Below, one piece after another: positions 1 to 7,504 of a stretch of 31,734 bases of DNA. A program made the position numbers and the translations under genes. Source of the stretch: DAOPZJ01 sp964587625 (GTDB taxonomy: Bacteria > Bacillota > Clostridia > Oscillospirales > JAKOTC01). Position 1 is the first letter of the stretch. The number at the start of each line of letters is the position of its first letter. The stretch covers positions 1-31,734 of the forward strand of contig CAZPLU010000029.1 in the NCBI GenBank assembly GCA_964587625.1, given 5' to 3'. The notes below the pieces were generated by a model, which saw only the letters and a program-made list of their open reading frames with translations, ran no database searches and had not been told where the DNA came from.

Positions 1-284
1 AGAACTTTTTCTTGCTCGTGCGAACGAGACGTTCCGTCTCTTTCTTCGAGCCGTCTGAAAGAATTTTTCTTCCGAAAAATTCTTCTCGCTCGCCATATGC
101 CTCCGCACGCTTCGCGATCCGTTTGGGAAAAACTTCTCTTGCGAGAACTTTTTCTTGCTCGGCTTGCGCTCCGTATCGTCGGCTTTGCGCCGCAGATTCC
201 GGACTTTTTCCCAAGCGTTTCGCGGTCTTTCGAACGGGTTCCTCACCTTTTGACAAGGCGCTCGTCCTCAGGGCGCGGATTTGA
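1..284. repeat. Nested inverted repeats at left edge, no confident gene
   Basis: No recognisable gene product. The stretch is packed with hairpins: GAGACG/CGTCTC at 26-31 and 35-40; an 11-bp perfect stem at 59-69 and 74-84; a one-mismatch stem around 125-152; and an outer pair TTGGGAAAAA (123-132) with TTTTTCCCAA (205-214). The word AACTTTTTCTTGCTCG occurs at 3-18 and again near 149-164. On the minus strand two frames stay open from about position 250 to the window edge, giving a Lys/Arg/Glu-rich product that resembles nothing I know. It could be a structured RNA, the 5' end of a gene leaving the window, or a decayed repeat cluster. The promoter at 285-313 transcribes it leftwards. Confidence 0.4.
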
Positions 285-313
285 ATTATACCTGATGCCC
301 CATGGAATGTCAA
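285..313 (-). promoter_or_regulatory. Consensus sigma-A promoter reading off the left edge
   Basis: On the minus strand TTGACA (308-313), a 17-bp spacer and TATAAT (285-290) match the consensus at every position. Transcription would start near 278 and run leftwards into the inverted-repeat region and out of the window. It lies just beyond the terminator of the preceding minus-strand operon, so it opens a new transcription unit. Confidence 0.75.
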
Positions 314-373
314 GCGGTTTTCGACGAAAACTTTTAACATCTTTCAAAAACATTTTCCAAACGGTTTTCCATA

Positions 374-401
374 CCAAAAAACCGCCGTATAACCCGACGG
401 C
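374..401 (-). terminator. Rho-independent terminator after the yfhO operon
   Basis: Read on the minus strand, GCCGT (397-401) pairs with ACGGC (384-388) across an 8-nt loop, followed by a G-G-T6 run (375-383). It lies about 70 bp past the stop of the MGMT-family gene and closes the minus-strand operon that starts near 4420. Confidence 0.6.
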
Positions 402-473
402 TTTTATCGTTCCCGCGAAAACCATTGATATATTATATGATAATGAAATATTTTTGTTCCTTTATATCTATAT

Positions 474-776
474 CTATATTCCGTATTTTTTTAAATCGAC
501 AAAAAAGTCCTCGCTGACCTCGACGCCCTCTTCTTCCAAAAGGCGTTTTTGAACCGCGGGCCCGCCGAACGCAAAACCCTCGCAAATTTTACCAAACCGG
601 TTGATCACCCGGTGGCATGGAATCACGCCCGGCTCGGGATTGACATGCAGCGCCCAGCCGACCGCCCGCGCGGCTCTCGCATTGCCCGCGATTGCCGCAA
701 TCTGCCCGTAGGTCGCCACTTTTCCTTTCGGGATCCTTTTTACGGCGATATAGACCCGATCGTAAAACGCGCTCAT
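474..776 (-). CDS. MGMT-family DNA alkyltransferase or alkyltransferase-like protein
   Basis: A 100-residue protein consisting only of the DNA-binding and active-site domain of the O6-alkylguanine-DNA alkyltransferase family. The active-site motif I-P-C-H-R-V-I is present with Cys54, so the residue that accepts the alkyl group is kept. True alkyltransferase-like (ATL) proteins usually have Trp there. The Y-G-Q-I motif (residues 23-26) and R-A-V-G-W (38-42), which contribute to the helix-turn-helix and base flipping, are visible. The N-terminal domain of full-length Ogt/Ada is missing, which is normal for this short bacterial subfamily. The start codon overlaps the stop of the upstream glycosyltransferase by 4 bp (ATGA), so it is translationally coupled as the last gene of the yfhO operon. 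Whether it removes alkyl groups or only flags lesions cannot be read from sequence. Confidence 0.85.
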   Translation of the reverse strand: MSAFYDRVYIAVKRIPKGKVATYGQIAAIAGNARAARAVGWALHVNPEPGVIPCHRVINRFGKICEGFAFGGPAVQKRLLEEEGVEVSEDFFVDLKKYGI

Positions 777-1720
777 TTGACTTTAATCTCCGAAATCACA
801 AACCGCGGCCGCCGTTTGGTCTCCATATACGCCTTGCCGACGTATTCCCCCACAATCCCCATGCCGATCAGTTGCATCCCGCCCAGCCAGAACAGCGCCG
901 AGACGACCGCCATCGCCCCGTCTGCAAACACGCGGCATAAATATAATACCAGTCCGACGACAAACGCCAAAAACGCGAGAACGGCGATCCACACGCCCGC
1001 CCAAAACACCATCCGGATCGGTTTGACCGAGAATCCCGTGATGCCGTCAAGCGCCAGCGCCAACATCCGTTTGAGCGGATACTTCGATACGCCGGCCGTG
1101 CGCGGTGCGCGCTCATAGAGAACCTTGTCCGTTTGAAATCCGACCAGCGGAACCAACCCGCGCAGATACAAATTGACCTCTTTGAATTCCCGCAGCGCCT
1201 CGACCGCGCGGCGGCTCATCAAACGGAAATCGGCGTGGTTGTAAACCGTCTCCGCGCCCATCTTTGCCGAGACCTTGTAAAACGCCTGGGCGGTATTGCG
1301 CTTGAACGCGGTGTCGGTCTCTCGGGTGCCGCGCACGCCGTAGACGATATCCGCGCCCGCTTCGTATTTGTCAATCATCTCATCGAAGACGTTGATGTCA
1401 TCCTGTAGGTCGGCGTCGATCGAGATTGTGAAATCGCAGTGCTCGACCGCAGAGAGCAGCCCGGCCAACAGCACATTCTGATGACCCCGGTTGCGCGACA
1501 GCGACATGCCGCAGACCAGCGGTTCGCTCTCAAAGGCCTCGGCAATCAATTTCCAGGTCGTGTCCTTGCTGCCGTCGTTGACAAAGAAGACACGGCTGCG
1601 CTCCGATACTTTATCTTCGGCGATCAACGCGGCCAGTTTTTCACAAAGCCGCCTTTTGGTCTCGGGAAACACCTCCTGCTCGTTATAGCAGGGGACGACG
1701 ATATACAGCGTCTTTGCCAT
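773..1720 (-). CDS. GT2 polyprenyl-phosphate glycosyltransferase, CsbB/GtrB-like
   Basis: A 315-residue family 2 glycosyltransferase of the dolichol/undecaprenyl-phosphate sugar synthase type. The N-terminal GT-A fold begins with V-V-P-C-Y-N-E (8-14), carries N-D-G-S (48-51) and has the metal/nucleotide-binding D-A-D with Q-D-D (102-108). Two transmembrane helices follow at about 238-261 and 269-293, with a short basic tail, the usual plan of GtrB, CsbB and YkcC. Such enzymes load a sugar onto the lipid carrier at the inner face of the membrane; the carrier is flipped and a large membrane transferase uses it outside. The gene immediately upstream, 42 bp away, is YfhO-like, and CsbB with YfhO is the described pair for lipoteichoic acid glycosylation in Bacillus. 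An AAAGGGAG site precedes the ATG. The sugar cannot be named from sequence. Confidence 0.88.
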   Translation of the reverse strand: MAKTLYIVVPCYNEQEVFPETKRRLCEKLAALIAEDKVSERSRVFFVNDGSKDTTWKLIAEAFESEPLVCGMSLSRNRGHQNVLLAGLLSAVEHCDFTISIDADLQDDINVFDEMIDKYEAGADIVYGVRGTRETDTAFKRNTAQAFYKVSAKMGAETVYNHADFRLMSRRAVEALREFKEVNLYLRGLVPLVGFQTDKVLYERAPRTAGVSKYPLKRMLALALDGITGFSVKPIRMVFWAGVWIAVLAFLAFVVGLVLYLCRVFADGAMAVVSALFWLGGMQLIGMGIVGEYVGKAYMETKRRPRFVISEIKVK

Positions 1721-1762
1721 ACCGCAAACTCCCTTTCCGTTTATAATGCGCGATTGATCGTA

Positions 1763-4354
1763 TCACTCCGTATGGAGTTCTTCCCCGGCGTCGGGTTCGC
1801 CCTCCGGGTTTTCACTCGGCTGCGTCGGCTCCGCGCTTTGTTGTTCGGTTGTCACGGCTGTCGGTTCCGTCGTCGGCGGCTCCGGATTCACCGGTTCCGA
1901 CGCAGTCGCCGGTTCAAGTCCCGCATGGACGGCATTCCCGGGAACAAAAGCGGCTTCAACCGCGGAACCCGCCTCACCCGGGTGTCTTTTTTTCACCACC
2001 GCGCCGATGATGAACAGTCCGATCAGCAGCACAAACCCCGCGGCGCTGACAATGACGCCTTTTTTGAGACCCGGCGTCTCGTAAGTGAATTCGATGTGGT
2101 TATGCCCGGCTTTTGCCAAAACAGCCGTCAGCCCGGCATTGACATTCTCCACGGTGACCGGCTCGCCGTTGACCGTGGCGCTCCAGCCCGACTCATGCGG
2201 TACGCTGAAGAACACGAGGTTGTCCTTTTCGAGGTCAATGTCCACCGAATAACCCCTGTTCGACCGGTTGTAGTTATAGGCGGTCTCGGCTCTGCGTGTT
2301 TCGACCTCGGCATTAAATCCGGCAATGGAGAAGTCCAGCTGTTCGCTCGGAAGATGGATCTGGTTTTCAAACAGATAGGAGTATTTCCCCGCCTGCTCGT
2401 CGTCCAACACCAGCGCATAGACCATCAGATCGCTGATTTTCTTCGTTTCGACCTTTTTGGCGTCATATTTCAAAATGAAGTCCGTATACGTGTAACCGAA
2501 CGGGATATAGTTGTTGTTGATATAGATGTCGTATCCGTTCATGTTGGTCAGATAGGTCGTGCTGTACAGCGACTGATAACTTGTCTTGGTCTCTTTTTGG
2601 AAAATATACTTGACCGAAGTGAGCGAGCGCAGCCCGTTGAAGGCGGCGCCGGGGCGGGAGGCGACATTGCGTTCCTCCCCGATAAACTCATAAAACTCCA
2701 TGATCGAGGGCGAGACGACGCTGTGGAAAAAATTAATTGAGGATTTGCGCCAATAAAGCCCCTGGTTGTCAAGGCCGTCCAGCACATCGATGCGGTAAAA
2801 TTCATCCTCCGGCGCGCCGGGAATCTGCAGTTCGGCCGATTTCAGGGAGTCGTCGACCAGCACTTTCGAGCTCTCCGACGAGGCCTTGCCCGATATCAAA
2901 ATAAACAGCGAATAGACGCAGATGACCAGTATCAGCGCCAGTGAAGTCATCTTTTTAAACGCGGCTTGCTTGCCCTGTCTGAGCAGCCGGTCATACAGCA
3001 AATAGAGAATCACCATACAAGCCACGGTGATACAGGCCGAAATCGCAAACATAATCGGCGCACCCCAATCCTTGACATAGAGGCCGACCCTCGAAATCGT
3101 TTCGTTCCCGGTGACCACCGGCAAAAACGCAATCGGAATCAACAGCATCAGCGTGAAGATGGCGTTCCACTTCATGCCGAGTTTCAAGTCGTATTCCTCG
3201 AAATCTTCCAATACCTTGACTGTCACGAGTGCCATGACCATGACCGCCATATACAGCCAGCGCGAATAATAGACCGCCTTCATCAAATAGAAGATGCTGC
3301 CCACGCCCGGCATCAGCAGAGCGACGCCGAAACAGATCAAAATCCGCTTCTGCCAGCTGCCCCGCGATTTTTTAGCCGCCAGAAAGGCGATCACCATCGA
3401 AATCGCAAACAGCGGCAGCCAAGCCGCCACCGATTGCCAGCGGGTGTTGGAGTCCTCGATAAAATAGGTGAAATGCGGCAGTTCGGGCGGGAACAGCATC
3501 GAATGCAAAATGCCCATATACCGCCTTGTCTCCCCGTAGATATAAAATCCCCAGCCGTTGAAGACGGAATTGAGGCGCGGGTTCGACATCAATTCCAAAA
3601 AGCTCGGCAGCATCATAAACGCCGATATCAATACGCCGATCAGGGCCTCCGCGATGCCGTGCAACAGTTTTTTAAAACTGAACTTCCAGTCGTCCGGGCA
3701 GGTGACGCGCAGCACATAATACAGGATAAAGAAGACGACTTGTCCGACAAAGAAGAAATAGTTGGTCAGCACATTGACGGCGGTAAACAGCGCAAACCAG
3801 CCCCACTTGTTCTCCTCGAAGAGCTTGTCAAACGCCAGCAGCATAAACGGAAATACCGCGACGACGTCAATAAAGTGGTTGAAAAATATATTATAGACGG
3901 TATACGACGAAAATGCGTATAACAGCGCGCCGATCATCGCATAATCGGCGTCTTTGAGATAACGGCGCATATACAGATAAGCGCCCACCGCCGCGGCCGC
4001 CATCTTCAAAATCATCAGCGGGCCCATCAGCGCGGGCATCCACGAGGACGGAAAGATCAGCGCCAGCCAGAAAAACGGGCTGCCGATCGTGTAAAAGCTG
4101 TAGGAGCTGATAAAATCGGAACCCAGATCGGTCTCCCAGCTCCAAAAGATATTCCCGCTCTTGATCTGTTCGGCGCAGTACTGCCAAAACGGCACTTGCT
4201 GGACATTATAGTCCCCGTAGTAAAAGAAATATCCCCCGTCTTTGATGATAATCGGCAAAATCATCACGATGCCGATTGCCAAGGCCGTCAAAAAGACCTT
4301 CCAAACCATGCGGTTCTCCCGGTTCTTGAGCAGCGGGCTGTCCAGTTTTGTCAT
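1763..4354 (-). CDS. yfhO: YfhO-family multi-pass membrane protein, predicted surface-polymer glycosyltransferase
   Basis: An 863-residue polytopic membrane protein. A first helix near residues 18-36 is followed by many hydrophobic segments over the first ~500 residues, then an extracytoplasmic region of about 300 residues and a last helix. This is the YfhO plan, related to GT-C type transferases. YfhO is needed for lipoteichoic acid glycosylation in Bacillus and Listeria, taking the sugar from a CsbB-made lipid carrier. The preferred start is the ATG at 4354, seven bases after GGGAGG; an in-frame start 23 codons upstream has no binding site. After the last helix there is a hydrophilic tail of roughly 75 residues rich in Pro, Glu and Thr, which is unusual. 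The promoter at 4428-4456 lies about 70 bp upstream. First gene of a three-gene operon with the GT2 and MGMT-family genes. Confidence 0.85.
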   Translation of the reverse strand: MTKLDSPLLKNRENRMVWKVFLTALAIGIVMILPIIIKDGGYFFYYGDYNVQQVPFWQYCAEQIKSGNIFWSWETDLGSDFISSYSFYTIGSPFFWLALIFPSSWMPALMGPLMILKMAAAAVGAYLYMRRYLKDADYAMIGALLYAFSSYTVYNIFFNHFIDVVAVFPFMLLAFDKLFEENKWGWFALFTAVNVLTNYFFFVGQVVFFILYYVLRVTCPDDWKFSFKKLLHGIAEALIGVLISAFMMLPSFLELMSNPRLNSVFNGWGFYIYGETRRYMGILHSMLFPPELPHFTYFIEDSNTRWQSVAAWLPLFAISMVIAFLAAKKSRGSWQKRILICFGVALLMPGVGSIFYLMKAVYYSRWLYMAVMVMALVTVKVLEDFEEYDLKLGMKWNAIFTLMLLIPIAFLPVVTGNETISRVGLYVKDWGAPIMFAISACITVACMVILYLLYDRLLRQGKQAAFKKMTSLALILVICVYSLFILISGKASSESSKVLVDDSLKSAELQIPGAPEDEFYRIDVLDGLDNQGLYWRKSSINFFHSVVSPSIMEFYEFIGEERNVASRPGAAFNGLRSLTSVKYIFQKETKTSYQSLYSTTYLTNMNGYDIYINNNYIPFGYTYTDFILKYDAKKVETKKISDLMVYALVLDDEQAGKYSYLFENQIHLPSEQLDFSIAGFNAEVETRRAETAYNYNRSNRGYSVDIDLEKDNLVFFSVPHESGWSATVNGEPVTVENVNAGLTAVLAKAGHNHIEFTYETPGLKKGVIVSAAGFVLLIGLFIIGAVVKKRHPGEAGSAVEAAFVPGNAVHAGLEPATASEPVNPEPPTTEPTAVTTEQQSAEPTQPSENPEGEPDAGEELHTE

Positions 4355-4427
4355 TTTTACCTCCCAAACTGTCTTACACGACAACGGCGCGCATTTTTTG
4401 TCTGACCGCGCACATTTTGTCAAACAT

Positions 4428-4456
4428 ATTCTACCACATTATTCATTGCGTATCAA
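4428..4456 (-). promoter_or_regulatory. Promoter of the yfhO operon
   Basis: On the minus strand TTGATA (4451-4456), 17 bp, TAGAAT (4428-4433). The start site would be near 4421, giving a leader of about 67 nt. Its -35 box touches the -35 box of the ispD promoter at base 4451. Confidence 0.65.
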
Positions 4457-4474
4457 TCGGATTTATGTTAAAAT
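4446..4474 (+). promoter_or_regulatory. Promoter of ispD-ispF
   Basis: On the plus strand TTGCGT (4446-4451), 17 bp, TAAAAT (4469-4474). It is divergent from the yfhO promoter, with the two -35 boxes sharing base 4451. The ispD leader would be about 138 nt. Confidence 0.55.
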
Positions 4475-4617
4475 ATGCTCATCGGGTTGCGAGGCGCTTT
4501 TTTATAACACAGACGTTTTCATCCCCGTCCGTCTGGGGCGCCGTGCGGACGGAATCCGGATGATAACGCTTTTCATTTTTTCAACCGTACCGCGGGCCCG
4601 GCGAAAGGAGAATCCCC

Positions 4618-5295
4618 GTGAAAAAGACCGCAGCATTCATCATCGCCGCCGCGGGCAGCGCGAGCCGCATGGGAAAAGACAAGATTTTTCTCACGCTCGC
4701 CGGCCGGCCGGCCGTCGCAGGCCCGCTCCTCGCCGCCCAGCGCTCCGGCCGTGTCGCCGAGATCATCGTCTCGGCCCGGCAAACCGACATTTTGGCTTTT
4801 TGGGATTTGGCAAAAACACTCGGCGTCACGAAATTGAAAGCCGTCGTCACCGGCGGAGACACCCGCCAGCAGTCGGTTTCCGCCGCACTCGACCGGACCG
4901 ACGCCGAAATCGGGCTGATCGCGGTGCATGACGGCGCAAGGCCGTTCGTGACCCCGGAGTTGATCGATATCGTCTGCGCGGACGCCGAGCGGTACGGCGC
5001 GGCCGTCCCCGCGCTCGCCGTCACCGACTCGCTCAAAGAGACCGCCGACGGTTTTGTCATCCGAACCGCCGACCGCGACCGCTTTTTCTCCGTCCAGACG
5101 CCGCAGGTCTTCGACGCGGGTCTGTATCGCGGCGCCATGTCGGTCGCCGCCTCCTCCGGGAAGGATTTCCGCGACGACTGCCAATTATTCGAATTCATGG
5201 GGCATCCGGTCTTTTTGAGCAAGGGCGATCCGCGCAATATCAAGCTCACCGGTCCGATCGACGTCGCGGTCGCCGAAATTCTCGCCGAGGAGTGA
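4618..5295 (+). CDS. ispD: 2-C-methyl-D-erythritol 4-phosphate cytidylyltransferase
   Basis: A 225-residue cytosolic enzyme of the non-mevalonate isoprenoid pathway that transfers CMP from CTP to MEP. The nucleotide-binding loop A-A-G-S-A-S-R-M-G with K20 and K22 opens the protein. V-H-D-G-A-R-P-F (about 103-110), T-D-S-L-K, Q-T-P-Q-V-F and D-D-C-Q-L-F-E follow in the order expected for IspD, and the length is typical. The start is a GTG, chosen because AAAGGAG lies seven bases upstream and the glycine-rich loop begins at residue 10. ispF follows after 89 bp, so the two are probably co-transcribed. The products would feed undecaprenyl phosphate, the carrier used by the divergently transcribed surface glycosylation operon. 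Confidence 0.95.
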   Translation: MKKTAAFIIAAAGSASRMGKDKIFLTLAGRPAVAGPLLAAQRSGRVAEIIVSARQTDILAFWDLAKTLGVTKLKAVVTGGDTRQQSVSAALDRTDAEIGLIAVHDGARPFVTPELIDIVCADAERYGAAVPALAVTDSLKETADGFVIRTADRDRFFSVQTPQVFDAGLYRGAMSVAASSGKDFRDDCQLFEFMGHPVFLSKGDPRNIKLTGPIDVAVAEILAEE

Positions 5296-5384
5296 TGAAG
5301 GATGGGCGTCGCCTATAACGGACGATGTTTTTTATCGATGTCATGCAAATTATTTTACGAATACTCGCAAATGAAGGGGATTTT

Positions 5385-5861
5385 ATGAGAATCGGACACG
5401 GTTACGATCTCCACCGGCTCGTCGAGGGCAGAAAGCTCGTCCTCTGCGGCGTGACGATCCCGTACGAAAAAGGGCTGCTCGGGCATTCCGACGCGGACGT
5501 CGCCGCGCATGCGCTCATTGACGCGCTGCTCGGCGCGGCGGCGCTCGGCGACATCGGCAAACATTTCCCCGACACCGACGAGGTCTATCGCGGCGCAAAC
5601 AGCATGGAGTTGCTCAGGCATGTCGTGGGATTGCTGACGCAAAAGGGCTATTGGCTGGGCAACGCGGACGTCACTCTCATCGCGCAAACCCCCAAAATGT
5701 CCCCGCACATTTTAAGAATGCGCCATAACCTCGCCAATGCCTGCGGGGTCGAGCTCGACCGCGTCAGCGTCAAAGCCACGACCGAGGAGGGGTTGGGCGT
5801 CACAGGCGAAGGCCTCGCCATCCGCGCCCACGCGGTCGTTTTATTGGAAAACATACCGTGA
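5385..5861 (+). CDS. ispF: 2-C-methyl-D-erythritol 2,4-cyclodiphosphate synthase
   Basis: A 158-residue enzyme that closes the cyclodiphosphate ring in the MEP pathway; the family works as a homotrimer in the cytosol. The metal ligands D8 and H10 (G-Y-D-L-H) and H42 are in place, G-H-S-D-A-D (33-38) and F-P-D-T-D-E are visible, and the C-terminal signature E-G-L-G-V-T-G-E-G is intact. The ATG at 5385 is preceded by AAGGGG and gives the usual family start M-R-I-G-H-G-Y-D. An in-frame ATG 60 bp upstream is open but would add residues foreign to the family. No clear terminator follows; a 6-bp GC stem at about 5883-5903 has no T run. Confidence 0.96.
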   Translation: MRIGHGYDLHRLVEGRKLVLCGVTIPYEKGLLGHSDADVAAHALIDALLGAAALGDIGKHFPDTDEVYRGANSMELLRHVVGLLTQKGYWLGNADVTLIAQTPKMSPHILRMRHNLANACGVELDRVSVKATTEEGLGVTGEGLAIRAHAVVLLENIP

Positions 5862-6000
5862 TTTGGGATTGGAATTCGTAGGGCGCGGTATCCCTGACGC
5901 GCCGTGAACGAGAGGGCAGAGAAAAAGAAGAGTTAAGCGAGAAGCGAAAACGAAGGCTCTGTCTTCTGTCCGCTAATTTCCGTCTTCTCATAGCACAGCT

Positions 6001-6054
6001 TGTCATCCTGAGCGCAGCGCGACCCTCGCATCGCACGAAGTCGAAGGATCTCGG
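6001..6054 (+). repeat. Dispersed extragenic repeat (TCATCCTGAGCG type)
   Basis: Begins TGTCATCCTGAGCGCAGCGC and ends GTCGAAGGATCTCGG. A diverged second copy in the same orientation lies at 27170-27220. Repeats of this wording are widespread between genes in many bacteria. Just before it, 5910-5995 is purine-rich low-complexity sequence similar to 27060-27140. Confidence 0.6.
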
Positions 6055-6056
6055 AC

Positions 6057-6220
6057 TAGGGCGTGTTGACATTATCCGGAATGTTCGGATTTTAATCGAT
6101 ATTTTCGTCAAACAAGGCGAGCTCTCACAGGAATAATGTTTTATTTCAAAGAAATTTAACGCGGCTTGGCGGAAATTTTGTCAAAAAACAGCCGTTGAGG
6201 GTTAATGTCAACACGCCCTA
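6057..6220. mobile_element. MITE-like element with 18-bp perfect terminal inverted repeats
   Basis: TAGGGCGTGTTGACATTA at 6057-6074 is repeated exactly inverted at 6203-6220, giving a 164-bp element. A second, imperfect pair lies inside the ends (TTTTCGTCAAACAAGGCG against a GTC-to-GCC variant about 40 bp in from the other end). There is no room for a transposase. The terminal TA could be part of the repeat or a target duplication, which would suit an IS630/Tc1 or IS5-type family; the family is a guess. It lies between a dispersed repeat and a broken regulator, so the area is an insertion hotspot. Confidence 0.65.
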
Positions 6221-6613
6221 ATAAAAGTGGTGAACAAGCACGGTTAGTAGGCAGAAGGTAGATTCCCTACCCCTATACAGCGTCTGTTTCTTCGGTTTTT
6301 TCCGCTCTCTCAGTAATTGATCCGCAATAAATAAAATCGCGTCTTTTTCATCATCATCCGCGCAGCTTATAGATCAGAGAAGCGCTCGTGTTATCGTGAA
6401 AATGACTGTCCTCACCTGTTAATAAGTAATCCGCGGAAACATTGAAAACCAAACTGATAGATGGTAGGTTATCTACATAGGGGTAGCCTTTTCCAAACTT
6501 ATAATTGCTGTATTACGTCAAGGAAATCCCAAGTTTTCAGCCATTTTGGCCTGCGCACAACCCTCTCTTTGTCTTAAATGCCTGATTGTTTTAGCAAAAT
6601 CCAAATCGCTCAT
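6218..6613 (-). pseudogene. Decayed XRE-family helix-turn-helix regulator
   Basis: On the minus strand from the ATG at 6613 the frame reads M-S-D-L-D-F-A-K-T-I-R-H-L-R-Q-R-E-G and on to A-E-N-L-G-F-P, then hits TGA. This is the N-terminal half of a Cro/C1-type helix-turn-helix. After frame changes the family continues with F-N-V-S-A-D-Y-L-L-T-G-E-D, the classic end of the XRE fold, and then D-D-D-E-K-D-A-I-L-F-I-A-D-Q-L-L-R-E-R. The remains end at a TAG inside the terminal repeat of the adjacent MITE-like element. Several frameshifts and a missing stretch make it non-functional as read. A near-palindrome just upstream may be its old operator. Confidence 0.7.
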
Positions 6614-6621
6614 AGAACACC

Positions 6622-6640
6622 AACCTATGATATCATGGTT
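6622..6640. promoter_or_regulatory. Near-palindrome upstream of the broken XRE gene
   Basis: AACC-T-ATGATATCAT-GGTT, with a perfect 10-bp core and 4-bp outer arms offset by one base. It lies 9 bp before the ATG of the decayed regulator, a normal place for an autoregulatory operator. Function is inferred from position only. Confidence 0.3.
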
Positions 6641-6852
6641 TGATCTGTGTTTTTGAATTGTTCAGCAGGCATTAATTAACGTTTTCACAAAAACCGTACA
6701 ATATTGGCCACGCGCACAGAAATCACTGCTCACTCGTTGGGCAGCGACAGGATTTGAAATGGCGGAAACGAAAAATCAATGATTCAACAGGAGACAATAA
6801 GCTATCAAATTAAAAAAGTCGAAATAAATCATTATTCGAATTAATGTATTTA

Positions 6853-6881
6853 TTGACATATGGAATTCGATGGATTATAAT
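6853..6881 (+). promoter_or_regulatory. Perfect sigma-A promoter of the lipoprotein transcript
   Basis: TTGACA (6853-6858), 17 bp, TATAAT (6876-6881), a full consensus match in AT-rich DNA. The start site would be about 6888, 50 bp before a short leader ORF and 144 bp before the lipoprotein. The preceding 6641-6852 shows no gene I can support. Confidence 0.8.
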
Positions 6882-6938
6882 ATAGACACACGTCATTAGC
6901 ACGAACAACAAGTGAAGATTTAGAAAGGAAGGTCAAAA

Positions 6939-6974
6939 ATGAAAACGATTCATGTTAGCAGCATTTCCGCATAA
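6939..6974 (+). CDS. Possible 11-residue leader peptide
   Basis: A strong binding site (AAAGGAAGG) precedes ATG 6939 by eight bases, and the frame reads M-K-T-I-H-V-S-S-I-S-A then TAA. After the stop the same frame stays open for 19 codons and runs into the lipoprotein start at 7032. The lipoprotein has only a weak binding site of its own. Either this is a leader that feeds ribosomes to the lipoprotein, or it is the 5' remnant of a longer gene broken by the stop. Confidence 0.35.
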   Translation: MKTIHVSSISA

Positions 6975-7031
6975 CCGACATTTAAAAGGTTTTTCCGCGC
7001 TAGTCGTATTATTTCACAACAGGTTTTCGAT

Positions 7032-7457
7032 ATGAAGAAACGATTGTCAGTCATCCTAACACTTTTAGTACTCGTCTTCGTAGTTACCGCATGCGGTAAC
7101 TACGGAGATATCAGTCATGTTGAAATTGACTTCGACAGCTTTAAAAACTCGGAAAGATACAGCGAAGCGGAGATGAAAACGGCTGTTGATGTTGTTCTGG
7201 AATGGTTTAAAGTTAATTACAATGACTGTGAATTAAGTCGCGTGTGGTACGATGAGCGTTATTGCGATCATCATAGTGAGCCTTATATCGAAAAAGGAAT
7301 GACAAAAGAAAATGTCATTGTTTTTCTGTCGGATTTTTATGTAAACGCGGACTTTTATGGAGGATTTGAACCGGATAGCAATTATGGCAATTGGAATTGG
7401 ATCTTAACCAGGAGTAACGCGGGTGAAGACTGGGTACTCGTTAATAAAGGTTACTGA
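7032..7457 (+). CDS. Small secreted lipoprotein of unknown function
   Basis: A 141-residue protein with a classical lipoprotein signal: basic start M-K-K-R, hydrophobic core, lipobox V-T-A-C with Cys21 as the predicted lipidated residue. The mature part of about 120 residues is acidic and aromatic, with D-V-V-L-E-W-F-K near 55 and a Trp/Asn-rich end (N-Y-G-N-W-N-W-I-L-T-R). That end looks like the last strands of a small NTF2-like or DUF4829-type fold, but I cannot assign a family. The gene is clearly AT-richer than its neighbours and sits in an accessory patch with pseudogene and MITE remains, so it was probably acquired. The binding site is weak. A terminator follows at 7505. Confidence 0.75.
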   Translation: MKKRLSVILTLLVLVFVVTACGNYGDISHVEIDFDSFKNSERYSEAEMKTAVDVVLEWFKVNYNDCELSRVWYDERYCDHHSEPYIEKGMTKENVIVFLSDFYVNADFYGGFEPDSNYGNWNWILTRSNAGEDWVLVNKGY

Positions 7458-7504
7458 CCATTTATTTGTTTTTACTTTGGAAGTTCAGAATTCATCAAGA
7501 AATG

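Noticed and set aside
1439..2740. 433-codon plus-strand open frame opposite yfhO and the GT2 gene
   Set aside because: Antisense to two well-supported genes, Arg/Gly/Asp-rich composition without domains, no binding site; a by-product of GC-rich codons.
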